From CALBPI01 sp045110335 (lineage in GTDB: Bacteria; Pseudomonadota; Gammaproteobacteria; Steroidobacterales; Woeseiaceae), in contig JBGCGB010000054.1 in assembly GCA_045110335.1 (NCBI GenBank), positions 7,491 through 71,490 on the forward strand: a stretch of 64,000 bases of DNA. The letters run 5' to 3'. Of the stretch, positions 46,026 through 55,822 are shown piece after piece. The position numbers and the translations under genes are program-made. Numbering within the stretch: the first letter of the stretch is position 1; each line of letters starts with the position of its first letter. The notes beneath the pieces were generated by a model, which saw only the letters and a program-made list of their open reading frames with translations, was not told where the DNA came from and made no database searches.

Positions 46026-48629
46026 ATGACAGATTCGAAAACGCCGACCGCAAGACATATTTGTAGCACGAGCTTAAGCTTGGCGGCTTGCTTGATCGCC
46101 GCTTGCGGCGGCAGTGGCGGTGACGACACGATGGCGCCAACGCCGACCACTGTTAACCCAACCCTATCCATCGCTGACGCGACGATCCGCGAAGGTGATA
46201 ACGGTACAACGGCGCTCCAGTTTACCGTGACGGCCACGGCGAACGCCCAACCACCTGCGACGGTCGCTTCGGCCAGTGTCAACTACGCAACGAGTGCCGG
46301 CACAGCGTCCGAGAGCAGCGACTTCACGGCGGCGTCCGGCACGATCCAGATTCCCAGTGGCACGACAACCGTCGTGATCGACATCGAGATCATTGGTGAC
46401 ACCGTTGAGGAAGCCGATGAAACATTCTCCGTTATCTTGTCTTCGCCGATGAATGCGACGATCACAACGGACACCGCAACTGGCACGATCACCAACGACG
46501 ACACGACGACGGTTCAGTTCGGACTAGACGACCGACCCGACAATCTCACCTGTCTCGCTACTGACAGGCCTTCAGATGGTGCGACCGTTTCTATTACCGA
46601 TCCTTACGCTTCATTACCTGGCTTTTCACAACCCACCAAGTTGCTGCTGGAACCCGGCGGTGCCGGCCGCTGGTTTGTCTTACAAAAAACCGGACAAGTG
46701 TTGACGTTTGACCCCGGCGCGGCGAATGCGACACAGCGCTTTCTCGATTTGACGACCACGCGAGCGATACGAACGAACTCCGAAGGCGGCTTGCTCGGAT
46801 TAGCGTTTCATCCCGACTATCCGGCGACGCCCGAGATTTTCTTGTCGTACACCATCGACCATTCCAATCCATCGATGCGACATGTGTTGTCCCGATTCAT
46901 TTTGGATGACGTTAACAATCCCGGCGCCGGCACAACAGAGCAAGTCATCTTGTTGGTCGACCAGGACTTTGACAATCACAACGGCGGTGACATCGCTTTT
47001 GGCGCCGACGGGCTACTCTACTTCGGGCTTGGTGATGGCGGCAGTGGCAACGACCCAAGGCAGCGGTCACAAGACACCACAAGATTGCTCGGCTCCATGC
47101 TGCGTATTGATGTTGACGGCACTGGTGCCGGTTATCGAATACCTCAGGACAACCCCTTTGCCGGCAACACGCTATGCGGACCCGGTGATAACGCCAACGA
47201 TTGCCCGGAAATCTATGCCTGGGGATTGCGTAACCCATGGCGCTGGAGCTTCGACGAACCGACCGGCAATCTATGGCTTGCGGACGTAGGACAAGGTGCG
47301 AGAGAAGAAGTGAATCTGATTGAGCGCGGCGGTAACTACGGTTGGCGCTGCAAAGAAGGCACACGCGATACCGCCAATGTCGGCGATTGTGCCACGGGTG
47401 GATTGATAGACCCGGTCACGGAATACGGTCGAAGCGATGGCAATTCGATCACCGGCGGTTTCGTCTATCGAGGCAGCGCCATTCCTGCCCTGCAAGGCCT
47501 TTACGTTTTTGCGGACTACGGTTCCGGACGCATCTGGGCCGCACGCCCGGACAATCAGGGCAACTACACCAATGATCTTCTAATTGATTCATCCGTCAAT
47601 CCAACGGCGTTTGCGATTGGACCGGACGATGAAATGTATTTCGTCAATATCAACGGCAACACAGGTCAAGGTCGCGTGCGTCGCTTGGAACCGGCCAACA
47701 ACACAGGCATCAATCCTATTGCGGACTTACTATCGAACACCGGGTGCACGAATCCGAATGACATCACCGCGCCTTACAGTGGTCTGCTGCCTTACGATTT
47801 GAATGCGCCTTTCTGGTCCGACGATGCCGACAAGGAACGTTTCATCGGACTGCCCAACGGAGAGACGATCGGCTTAGCCGGCGACGGTGATTTCGAGTTT
47901 CCGGTGGGCACCGTGATCGTCAAGAACTTCCGGCTCGCCGGTGAGTTGGTTGAAACTCGACACTTGATGCGTCACACCGACGGCTCATGGGGCGGGTATA
48001 CCTATGAGTGGAACGATACCCAAACTGAAGCGACGCGCGTGCGCGGCGGTAAGATCGCCGACATCAATGGACAAGCGTGGATCTATCCTTCTGAAGCACA
48101 GTGCATGCAATGCCATACCGCAGCAGCCGGCATTTCATTGGGACCGGAGATCGCACAGTTCAATAAAGCGACCACTTATACAGCGACCGGTCGAACCGCC
48201 AATCAACTGGAGACGATTGAGCACGTAATGATGTTCTCCAGTGCACTGCCGGGAGACGTCAACACCCTCGATATGCTGGAAGATCCGACCGATACAACAG
48301 CCAGTGACAGCGACCGCGCTCGTGCGTACTTGCATACCAACTGCGCATCATGTCATCGCCCGAACGGACCCACGCCATCGACCATGGATTTGCGCTACAG
48401 CACGCCGTTAGCCAACACCAACGCCTGCGATGCCCAACCGCTGGAGGGCGACCTTGGCATCACCAATGCGCTTTTGATTACGCCGGGCAACGCTAATGCA
48501 TCTTTGATCGTGGAACGCATGCGTCGTCGAGATAGTCAGGGCATGCCGCCCATCGGGTCTAGCGTGGTCGACAACGACGGCGTAACGGTCGTCGCAGACT
48601 GGATCAACGGGCTGACTGACTGCAACTAG
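46026..48629 (+). CDS. Calx-beta / PQQ-type sugar dehydrogenase / dihaem fusion lipoprotein
   Basis: This 867-residue lipoprotein has a lipobox LIAAC near residue 27. A Calx-beta domain (about 40-155; EEADETFSVIL, TGTITNDD) comes first. A glucose/sorbosone dehydrogenase-type beta-propeller follows (about 180-545; GLLGLAFHPDY, DHNGGDIAFGADGLLYFGLGDGG, WGLRNPWRWSFD). The C-terminal part has two c-type haem motifs, CMQCH and CASCH. It probably oxidises a sugar or alcohol and passes electrons to its own haems. Its stop is 4 bp from that of the convergent sulfatase. Confidence 0.9.
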   Translation: MTDSKTPTARHICSTSLSLAACLIAACGGSGGDDTMAPTPTTVNPTLSIADATIREGDNGTTALQFTVTATANAQPPATVASASVNYATSAGTASESSDFTAASGTIQIPSGTTTVVIDIEIIGDTVEEADETFSVILSSPMNATITTDTATGTITNDDTTTVQFGLDDRPDNLTCLATDRPSDGATVSITDPYASLPGFSQPTKLLLEPGGAGRWFVLQKTGQVLTFDPGAANATQRFLDLTTTRAIRTNSEGGLLGLAFHPDYPATPEIFLSYTIDHSNPSMRHVLSRFILDDVNNPGAGTTEQVILLVDQDFDNHNGGDIAFGADGLLYFGLGDGGSGNDPRQRSQDTTRLLGSMLRIDVDGTGAGYRIPQDNPFAGNTLCGPGDNANDCPEIYAWGLRNPWRWSFDEPTGNLWLADVGQGAREEVNLIERGGNYGWRCKEGTRDTANVGDCATGGLIDPVTEYGRSDGNSITGGFVYRGSAIPALQGLYVFADYGSGRIWAARPDNQGNYTNDLLIDSSVNPTAFAIGPDDEMYFVNINGNTGQGRVRRLEPANNTGINPIADLLSNTGCTNPNDITAPYSGLLPYDLNAPFWSDDADKERFIGLPNGETIGLAGDGDFEFPVGTVIVKNFRLAGELVETRHLMRHTDGSWGGYTYEWNDTQTEATRVRGGKIADINGQAWIYPSEAQCMQCHTAAAGISLGPEIAQFNKATTYTATGRTANQLETIEHVMMFSSALPGDVNTLDMLEDPTDTTASDSDRARAYLHTNCASCHRPNGPTPSTMDLRYSTPLANTNACDAQPLEGDLGITNALLITPGNANASLIVERMRRRDSQGMPPIGSSVVDNDGVTVVADWINGLTDCN

Positions 48630-48633
48630 CGCA

Positions 48634-50007
48634 TTACTTCTTCGGCTGGAGGTAGTCGGCGTCGGCGAAAACGGTCATCAACGCTTCGACGACTTGCGGC
48701 TCTTTGGCATGAACGTTGAACAGCTCCAATGGATCTGTTTTCAGATCGTAGAGCTCTTGCGCCTGCCCTTGTCGGTCGATCATCAGCTTCCAATCGCCGC
48801 GGCGAACGGCAAACTCCAACGGCGACACGGAGTCGAGTGCCCAAACGATGGTGCGTTCACCCAGGGCATCGCCATCAAACACCGGCGTGATATCGATGCC
48901 GTCGATCGGGCGGTCATTGGGCACCTGTCCGCCACCGAGCCGCGACAACGTCACGAACAAATCAGTGCCAATCACCAGATCGTCGGACATAGCTCCAGCG
49001 GCAATCATGGCCGGATAACGAATAATGGCTGGCACTTTGATACCGCCTTCATAGAGAAAGTGTTTGCGGCCTCTTAGCCCACCGGTACTGCCATAAGCGT
49101 TGACTTCATACCAATGCAGCCAATCATCGGTTACCGGACCGTTGTCACTGGTGAACACGACCAATGTATCGTCGGCAATGCCTTGTGTCTCAAGCCACGC
49201 CAACAATCGTCCAAGCTGTGCATCCATGTAAGTAATATTTGCAAAGTATTCGCCAGGGCCGCGCGGCGTTAGTTGATCCTTTGGAATGGTGGCTTCGCCC
49301 GATGGGATCGGCACAATCGAACCGCGCGTGAAAGCGGCATAGCGGGCATTATAGGCATCCGGGTTTTCGATCGGCGTGTGGGGCTCTGCCATGCTCAGGA
49401 ACAAAAAGAATGGATTTTTCTGTTGGCGTCTTTCGAGCCAACCAATCGCCTCATCAACATAGAGGTCAGCCGTGTAGCCTTGTTGTGGCGCCAGCTTCTC
49501 GCGGCCACGATAAATATTGGTCGGATTCTTATTCGTCGGTACCTGAAACGCGTTATGACCATAAAAATAATCAAAGCCCTGGTCCGTAGGCTGCGGTTCC
49601 ACATCACTGCCAAGATCCGCATTTAGATGCCACTTGCCGATCAATGCCGTTGAGTAACCAACATCTTTCAAAACTTCGGCTAACGTGATTTCTTCGTCTT
49701 TCAGATAGATGCCGGTGTTCTCCGGTATCCAGCTCTTAATGCCCGTTCGATAGGGGGCACGACCGGTTAGCAAACCGGCACGCGACGGAGAACACAACGC
49801 CGACGGTGCATAGTAGTTCGTGAATGTCATGCCATCGCGCGCCAGCGAATCGATATTAGGCGTCTCGATGACAGGATGGCCATAGTGGCCAAGGTCGCCA
49901 TAGCCGAGATCATCGACATAGATCAATAAGATGTTGGGTGGACTCGCTGTCGCTGATTGACCAAAGAACGCCAATAGCAGCACAGAAAAGACAGCAAGAA
50001 ACTTCAT
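48634..50007 (-). CDS. Exported sulfatase (arylsulfatase family)
   Basis: This 457-residue protein has a signal peptide (MKFLAVFSVLLLAFFGQSATA). It has the metal-binding start NILLIYVDDLGYGDLGHYG and the formylglycine site LCSPSRAGLLTGR. The Cys-type site needs a formylglycine-generating or anaerobic maturase enzyme encoded elsewhere. The later TSDNGPVTD and KHFLYEGGIKVP complete the signature. It hydrolyses sulfate esters in the periplasm, perhaps on sulfated polysaccharides. The ATG at 50007 is chosen for its signal peptide, although the frame opens at 50091. Confidence 0.93.
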   Translation of the reverse strand: MKFLAVFSVLLLAFFGQSATASPPNILLIYVDDLGYGDLGHYGHPVIETPNIDSLARDGMTFTNYYAPSALCSPSRAGLLTGRAPYRTGIKSWIPENTGIYLKDEEITLAEVLKDVGYSTALIGKWHLNADLGSDVEPQPTDQGFDYFYGHNAFQVPTNKNPTNIYRGREKLAPQQGYTADLYVDEAIGWLERRQQKNPFFLFLSMAEPHTPIENPDAYNARYAAFTRGSIVPIPSGEATIPKDQLTPRGPGEYFANITYMDAQLGRLLAWLETQGIADDTLVVFTSDNGPVTDDWLHWYEVNAYGSTGGLRGRKHFLYEGGIKVPAIIRYPAMIAAGAMSDDLVIGTDLFVTLSRLGGGQVPNDRPIDGIDITPVFDGDALGERTIVWALDSVSPLEFAVRRGDWKLMIDRQGQAQELYDLKTDPLELFNVHAKEPQVVEALMTVFADADYLQPKK

Positions 50008-50305
50008 AATGCTCAACGCAACGACAACCAAAGATAAGCCAGATATTACGATAGTCTGACAGGTTTTCCACCTTACCTTTACTTCGATCAATTGACGGTC
50101 GGGGTTTTGTGTAGATCAGTGATAGCGAGATACTAACCACCTAACCAATACCGATGCGACAATTCAGCAGCGTTTGAATAAGTCTATGAAGCACCATCAG
50201 CCCGACAGGTTCCACCAAGCTTGCATGCTTTGATTCAATGGTTTTCGCGATAATCGTCGGTCACAATATCTACCACCGATTGCGCTCGCACCAGAACATC
50301 GAATC

Positions 50306-51592
50306 CTAGGTAATTGCTTGCGTCTCAGTTTTCTCTTCGTTGATCGGTAACGAGATACGGAATGTTGTACTTTCACCGACCTCTGTTTCGAAGTCGAGCG
50401 ATCCGGCATGCTGATGTACGATGACACTGTAGGCAATCGACAATCCCTGCCCGGTTCCTCGACCAACCCCCTTTGTAGTAAAGAACTGCTCGAAAATCTT
50501 GTCATGGATGTCTTCAGGGATACCACCACCGGTATCGGAAATCGTGACCTCAGCGCGATCATCTATGTGAGTCGTTGAGATCACGATCTGGCCTTTATTA
50601 TCATCACCGTGATGATCCGCAATCGCATGGGCAGCATTCACGATGATGTTTAGAAAACACTGATTCAACTCCCCGGGCAAGCAATGCACCGCCGGCAGTG
50701 CTTCATCCAGATTGAGCTCGACATCGGCGACATAGCGCCATTCGTTCGTCGCCACCGTCAATGTGTTTTCAAGTGCCTTGTTGATATTAACCGGTGTTTT
50801 CTCATCGGTACCCGGATGGGAAAATGCCTTCATCGATTGAACAATTTTCTTGATTCTGTGTACACCATCCAGTGACTGCCCTAAAGAAACGGGTAGCTCT
50901 TCAGCGAGATACTCGACATCGATATCGTCCAACATCTTGGTCAGTGATTTCGCGGCTTCACCGTGCTCGGGATCGTCACCCAACGATTTTGCAAATGCAG
51001 CAGCTTGATTCAGCACGGGCAAGATTTCTGCCACGCTGTCTTTCAAAAATTCTGTGTTGTCGCCAACAAACTGGGCAGGTGTATTAATTTCATGAGCGAT
51101 ACCGGCGGCTAGTTGCCCCATCGATTCCAGCTTGCTGGTTTGGGCAACCTGCAGTTCCATCATTCGCTTTTCAGAGATGTCTCGAAAGATACCGATGACA
51201 CCGATGATCTCACCGGATGGATCTATTAACGGGGCTTTGCTCGTTTCGAGGTGAATCACCGTGCCGTCGGAGAGTGTTTGGGTTTTTTCGATATGCAATT
51301 TGGCGACACCGGACAACATGACCGCGGCGTCATCCGCACGATAATCCTCGGCTTCGGCTCCCTTCCAGGGCATATCGTGGTCAGTCAGCCCGACGATTTG
51401 CGACGGGCAGTCGAGTCCCACATTTTCTGCAAACACTCTATTGCAGCCGAGGTAGGTGCTTTTCGTATCTTTCCAAAAGACGTGGTAAGGAATGGTCGCC
51501 AGGATTTCACCCAGCACAGACCTTTCTTCTCGAAACGCATTGTCGAGAATCATACTGTTGGTGACACTGGTCGCCGATAATTTTGCTGACAT
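50306..51592 (-). CDS. PAS-domain sensor histidine kinase
   Basis: The 428-residue soluble kinase has an N-terminal PAS/PAC domain (IPYHVFWKDTKSTYLGCNRVFAEN; IGVIGIFRDIS). The H-box AAGIAHEINTPAQFVGDN carries the phospho-acceptor His. The ATPase has an N-box (LNIIVNAAHAI), G1 (DTGGGIP) and GTGQGLSIAY. There is no membrane segment and no response regulator beside it, so it is an orphan. The ATG at 51592 has AGGGA upstream; the frame extends to 51637 without a better start. Confidence 0.92.
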   Translation of the reverse strand: MSAKLSATSVTNSMILDNAFREERSVLGEILATIPYHVFWKDTKSTYLGCNRVFAENVGLDCPSQIVGLTDHDMPWKGAEAEDYRADDAAVMLSGVAKLHIEKTQTLSDGTVIHLETSKAPLIDPSGEIIGVIGIFRDISEKRMMELQVAQTSKLESMGQLAAGIAHEINTPAQFVGDNTEFLKDSVAEILPVLNQAAAFAKSLGDDPEHGEAAKSLTKMLDDIDVEYLAEELPVSLGQSLDGVHRIKKIVQSMKAFSHPGTDEKTPVNINKALENTLTVATNEWRYVADVELNLDEALPAVHCLPGELNQCFLNIIVNAAHAIADHHGDDNKGQIVISTTHIDDRAEVTISDTGGGIPEDIHDKIFEQFFTTKGVGRGTGQGLSIAYSVIVHQHAGSLDFETEVGESTTFRISLPINEEKTETQAIT

Positions 51593-51764
51593 GGGGACGT
51601 CCCTGTATTCCCGTGTACAGCGTATGAGCGACCGCACTGACCAGATCTTTAGCTAGCGTTTCAAAAAGACGGATGACCGCTTACCGAATGACATATCTGG
51701 GCCAATGCGGACGACTCTTGATTCATTAACTCGGCGTTATCGCCGAAAAAATGACGTTAACGGG

Positions 51765-52358
51765 TTAGATACGCTCCAATGTGAAAGACATCGTTTTGTA
51801 CTCGCCGGCTCCATGATCCTCGTACATCGTCATCGACTCGGACCCATCTTCATGATGTTTGCCGACCGACCGCATGGAGTAGGACGCGCCAGTCACGGGA
51901 TGGTTACCAGTGCCCGTAAACACAATCGCTTGCGCCGATTCATCCCAGTTGCCATACATGACCAGTAAGCCCGTCGACATGTTGTCACTCCATGTTGACC
52001 AATAGCGTTTGGTGACGTTGTCGTAGCCGGTGCGGCTGCGGCCCTGGAATGGCGCGCCCATTACGCTGCCCTGCCAGACTTCGGCCAGCACGCGTCCGTC
52101 GAGATCCATTTCCCGTTCGACCAACATCGTGCTTTGCATCGGCTCGGCGCCGGGCGCCATGAACATCGACATTGACGCCTTGAATTTTCCGACACTCTTC
52201 GCCAGATTGGCATGGCTATCGCCCGGCGTCGCCGCGGCTTGCATCGCGGCGGCGGCGTCCGCAGACATCGCGGCGTCTTGTTCACCTTCTTCGTGATGAC
52301 CCGCCCATCCTGTGATCGCCAGTGCACTGGCAACGGTTGCTAGAATTACTTTTTTCAT
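51765..52358 (-). CDS. Exported DUF1579 protein
   Basis: The 197-residue protein has a signal peptide (MKKVILATVASALAITGWA) and a His/Glu/Ala-rich linker. The DUF1579 domain follows, with VGKFKASMSMFMAPGAEPMQS, GRSRTGYDNVTKRYWSTWSDNMSTG and FTGTG. Family function is unknown; the fold is a small lipocalin-like beta-barrel. A run of six G lies 7 bp before the ATG. It is divergent from the glutathione-transferase-like gene. Confidence 0.85.
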   Translation of the reverse strand: MKKVILATVASALAITGWAGHHEEGEQDAAMSADAAAAMQAAATPGDSHANLAKSVGKFKASMSMFMAPGAEPMQSTMLVEREMDLDGRVLAEVWQGSVMGAPFQGRSRTGYDNVTKRYWSTWSDNMSTGLLVMYGNWDESAQAIVFTGTGNHPVTGASYSMRSVGKHHEDGSESMTMYEDHGAGEYKTMSFTLERI

Positions 52359-52480
52359 CGTTTAGCCCCCCTATTCGTGATCCGTCAGTATAGCGCTAGT
52401 GCCGAAAAAAACGCTTTTTGGGCACTCGCGCCAGTAAAACCAAGCAGTTAGACTCGAGTCTTGGATGTTGGAGGTGCGTC

Positions 52481-53158
52481 ATGTCGCAAACGTTGTATAT
52501 CGGACCGAAGAACTACTCATCGTGGTCCCTGCGACCCTGGCTGACGCTCAAGTGGGCGAATATTGATTTTGATGAGCACTACATTCCGCTGGATCAACCG
52601 GGCTATGGCATGGGCGAGATCGAAGCGGTCAAACGTGTCTCACCCGCCGGCAAAGTGCCCGCCCTACATGTCGACGACTTAGTGATCTGGGACTCACTGG
52701 CGATCGCGGAATGGGCTGCGGAGCAGAACCCAAAAGTTTGGCCAACTGATTCATCGGCTCGCGCTGTTGCCCGCGCCGCAACCGCCGAAATGCACGGCGG
52801 TTTTTTCGGCATCCGTCGGGACATGCCGATGAATATTCAACGGCGTTGTCACTATGATCAATGGCCGGATGATACGAAGCGCGATCTGGTGAGGTTGTTT
52901 GAACTATGGACGACACTACGCGAACAATGTCGACATGCAGGGCCATGGCTTTTGGGCACACGTTCTATTGCCGATGCATTCTATGCGCCTGTGGCTACGC
53001 GTCTGCGCACCTATGGCGTCGCCCTCCCCGGTGTTTGCGAAGACTATGTGAATACCGTGTTGGGTGACGATGCGTTTCTCGCGTGGGAACAAGATTGTGT
53101 CACGGGCGTTTGGGATAAACCCGGCTTTCCGGTGTTGGATCGTTTGTATGAAGATTAG
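52481..53158 (+). CDS. Glutathione S-transferase family protein
   Basis: The 225-residue protein has an N-terminal thioredoxin-like half (LYIGPKNYSSWSLRPWLTLKWA; VSPAGKVPALH; WDSLAIAEWAAEQNP) and a helical C-terminal half (GPWLLGTRSIADAFYAPVATRL). The Ser pair in YSSWS probably holds the catalytic residue. GGAGGTG 4 bp before the ATG at 52481 sets the start. It may detoxify electrophiles with glutathione. Confidence 0.93.
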   Translation: MSQTLYIGPKNYSSWSLRPWLTLKWANIDFDEHYIPLDQPGYGMGEIEAVKRVSPAGKVPALHVDDLVIWDSLAIAEWAAEQNPKVWPTDSSARAVARAATAEMHGGFFGIRRDMPMNIQRRCHYDQWPDDTKRDLVRLFELWTTLREQCRHAGPWLLGTRSIADAFYAPVATRLRTYGVALPGVCEDYVNTVLGDDAFLAWEQDCVTGVWDKPGFPVLDRLYED

Positions 53159-53240
53159 AGCTGATGTTCAAGTTGAAAGGGCTCTAGACGTGAATGTCCT
53201 GCCCATACCCTTTGATAAAGCGTATCTAGTATATCCTGAT

Positions 53241-54380
53241 CTACCGCTTGAGTAGATCAATAACCTCGGAATTACCCTCATCTTCCGCGTACTGAATGGC
53301 TGTCTTGCCTCCAAAGCTGGCGTCCGGACTCGCACCATGGTCCAGTAAGAGTTGAACCCTTTCACCGATTGTTTGAGAGTAAGGCGTGATGCGCAAAAGT
53401 AAAATCAGCGGCGTTGGCGCGCAATCATGAGCCTTGCATGGGATTTCAGTAGACGCACCGGCGGCTAGTAAAAGCCGAGTGACTTCATGATGACCACGCA
53501 TAAGAGAAAAATGTAACGCCGAATACCCCGTACTGTTGACGACATCCGGATCGGCACCCATCTTTAGCAACAAATCAACAACATTAGTGTTACCCCAGCT
53601 TGATGCGAGTAGCAATGGAGACTCGTTCGACCAGTTTACCGTATTAACATCGACTCGCGATTCCAGCAGTTTTCGAACGAGTTTTTCATCGCCCCATTCA
53701 GCCGCTAGTAACAATTGATGGTCTGGAGACAAACGCTGGTCATGTAGATTGGGGCCAAAATCAAAATTCGTTCTCGCCGCGGCTAGGGGCAACTCGCCGA
53801 GCAACAGAGTATCTTCGTCTAAATATCGATGAGGCGGAATGAATAGATTCCATTCGGTTGCATGTTGATGCCCCACTAGTACGCGTCCTGCGAGATCATA
53901 GGTTTCGCCCTTACAGGCATTGACGAAGCCATCCAAAAGATGGGGCGAGTCAACGTCTTCAGTGTACTGGCCACGGGCCTCGTATCGAATAGAACAGTAA
54001 TCATAAGGATTGGAGAGCACCGCGACGAAAACGTCATCTCTCAACGATCGCATTGGATTACGCATCAGCTGCAGGCTCATTGCCAATAAATTGTTAGCCA
54101 TCGCACGACCGAATCCAAGTTGAAAGGACTGCAGGGCATGCATCAATTCACTATCGTCCGGTGCGCCGAGCAAAGCAGGTTGAACACCAGCCAACTGCGA
54201 AATTTGTTCGCTGGAACGACGACACACGATGACATGGACTTCCCAAGCAAAACGCCTGCACGCGCCTCCATCAATTGCCGAGATCGTGACTGACATCGTC
54301 TGGACGAGGTCGTCTGAAGCCGGTGCAGATTGACCAAAGAACAGTGCGCTCAGGAGACTGCTCAGAATGAAGCGGTACAT
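53241..54380 (-). CDS. Exported ankyrin-repeat protein
   Basis: The 379-residue protein has a signal peptide (ILSSLLSALFFGQSAPA). An N-terminal part of about 200 residues has no recognised family. Four to five ankyrin repeats follow (about 220-379; NESPLLLASSWGNTNVVDLLLKMGA, TGYSALHFSLMRGHHEVTRLLLAAGA). It is probably a periplasmic protein-binding scaffold; the target is unknown. No strong Shine-Dalgarno is seen. Scattered Cys pairs in the N-terminal part fit an oxidising compartment. Confidence 0.85.
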   Translation of the reverse strand: MYRFILSSLLSALFFGQSAPASDDLVQTMSVTISAIDGGACRRFAWEVHVIVCRRSSEQISQLAGVQPALLGAPDDSELMHALQSFQLGFGRAMANNLLAMSLQLMRNPMRSLRDDVFVAVLSNPYDYCSIRYEARGQYTEDVDSPHLLDGFVNACKGETYDLAGRVLVGHQHATEWNLFIPPHRYLDEDTLLLGELPLAAARTNFDFGPNLHDQRLSPDHQLLLAAEWGDEKLVRKLLESRVDVNTVNWSNESPLLLASSWGNTNVVDLLLKMGADPDVVNSTGYSALHFSLMRGHHEVTRLLLAAGASTEIPCKAHDCAPTPLILLLRITPYSQTIGERVQLLLDHGASPDASFGGKTAIQYAEDEGNSEVIDLLKR

Positions 54381-54684
54381 TGGTTCGTTTGACCCAGGAG
54401 ATTAGCCTTGAGTCGTCACGGTAGTGGTAGTGCAGGAGAAAATCAAATCAGGGCTCAGAGAAACCAGACCAAGACAAGGCATGCTGAATGGATGATTTAC
54501 GGCCCGGAAGTCGCGCATTCGCGCCATTAGTACATTATCGACAACTAGTGGTACCCAAGACGCTTCGACTACAGGATGACGGCAGACAATAAGGTCGTAC
54601 TATCTATAGCCGCATCGCAGATACGCTCCGGCTTCAAGATACCAAGCAATCTGATGACTAGGTCATTAGCCGTCGTAGCAAGAA
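54381..54684. other. Intergenic region with no supported gene
   Basis: These 304 bp separate the ankyrin gene from a small exported-protein gene on the same strand. A 61-codon open frame spans part of it, but it overlaps the small gene and has no good start site. No terminator hairpin with a T-tract or repeat was recognised. Confidence 0.6.
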
Positions 54685-54945
54685 CTATTGTGGAACGTTG
54701 TGCAACAAATAGTATTCCCACACCGGCCTGGTTACTGAGGTCATAAACTGCCACTCCACATTCCCGGTTGCCGGATTGTAGAGATAGATAAAGACGAGAC
54801 AGGTATTAAGAACACAAATGGCGTCCAAGTCGCCGCTTGTCTGTGCTGGCGCGTTGCTGGACAACATCACCCCTAGCGTAAGACTGCAGGCTATCGCTTT
54901 GTAGTAACGAGCCAGCCTTTGCAAAACCGTTTTCATTGTACTCAT
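54685..54945 (-). CDS. Small exported protein, unknown family
   Basis: This 86-residue protein has a basic N-terminus, a hydrophobic stretch and a cleavage-site-like SNAPAQ near residue 35, leaving about 50 mature residues. These contain two Cys (CVLNTC) and are rich in aromatic residues. AAAAGGAG 6 bp before the ATG is one of the best ribosome sites in the region, which is the main evidence for a real gene. No homologous family recognised. Confidence 0.65.
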   Translation of the reverse strand: MSTMKTVLQRLARYYKAIACSLTLGVMLSSNAPAQTSGDLDAICVLNTCLVFIYLYNPATGNVEWQFMTSVTRPVWEYYLLHNVPQ

Positions 54946-55074
54946 GCCAAACTCCTTTTATGCATTATGTTTATCATAGCGCGCGCTCATTGCGCTATAT
55001 GAGTAAAATTAACTATATACTGCTTTGTGAGCTTCGGCAATAGATCTAGTAAACTGCGATCTCAGGAGGGTAAA

Positions 55075-55707
55075 GTGCACCAAGTTATGAAAACGCTCGT
55101 TATTGCGAGCACCTTCGCTGCCATATTCATGGCCGGCTATTCGTTAGGCAAACGCAATGCCCTGCTCGACGGTCCGACAGAAATCGCACCTGTACCAGCC
55201 GATAACTCAATCGCTAGTAAACTTTCGACTGAATCTCCTGGTGTTTTGGACGATGTAGAGATACTGGTCGAAACCGCAGAGGTAGAGCATCAAGCCGAAA
55301 CTGTTGCGGTCGAAAAACACAACAACCTGCCTACCCCTGACCCTCGGCAATTAGTCACGCAAACAGCCTTGCAGAACGCCCACTTTCTCGAAATGACACC
55401 GAATGAAGCGATGTCGCAAATACGGAATCAGGATCGTGATGCCGACTGGGCCCCGAAACAAGAAGCGCGAATTCGGGAAGCCTTCGAGACGCAGCTGAAA
55501 CAAAAGACGGCTGGCTTGATGAGCCTCGAGTGTCGGACAGAGCAGTGCTACGTCGAGGTTTATCTAGATTCTCCTGCGTCGACGTTAGGCGGTATGTTGC
55601 CCTACATCCATGCGATTCGTTCTTTAGGGCAGGGACCGATTTCCATGAGCGATCCAAACGATAGCAACCGGGTACTGTTTGTCATTGATTACGGTTCCCC
55701 GTTGTAA
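55075..55707 (+). CDS. Membrane-anchored protein with conserved CxxxxC pair
   Basis: The 210-residue protein has one N-terminal membrane anchor (TLVIASTFAAIFMAGYSLG), a long acidic linker and a C-terminal domain. The stretch LECRTEQCYVEVYL in that domain suggests a disulphide. AGGAGGG (55064-55070) is 4 bp before the GTG at 55075, making GTG the likely start rather than the ATG at 55087. Similar small C...C proteins of unknown role occur in gammaproteobacteria; no function can be assigned. Confidence 0.72.
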   Translation: MHQVMKTLVIASTFAAIFMAGYSLGKRNALLDGPTEIAPVPADNSIASKLSTESPGVLDDVEILVETAEVEHQAETVAVEKHNNLPTPDPRQLVTQTALQNAHFLEMTPNEAMSQIRNQDRDADWAPKQEARIREAFETQLKQKTAGLMSLECRTEQCYVEVYLDSPASTLGGMLPYIHAIRSLGQGPISMSDPNDSNRVLFVIDYGSPL

Positions 55708-55822
55708 GCACACTTTGCCACCCGCGCTTTAGCCGCAGAGATCTAAACTCAAATGAAATGTCGAGTATTGGCGACGTAAACGAGCATCAATTCGCCCAAG
55801 TGCCGCTGCAACCGATCGCCCT

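Noticed and set aside
54569..54754. A 61-codon open frame on the minus strand next to the small exported-protein gene
   Set aside because: It overlaps that gene in another frame, has no ribosome site and no protein-like features.
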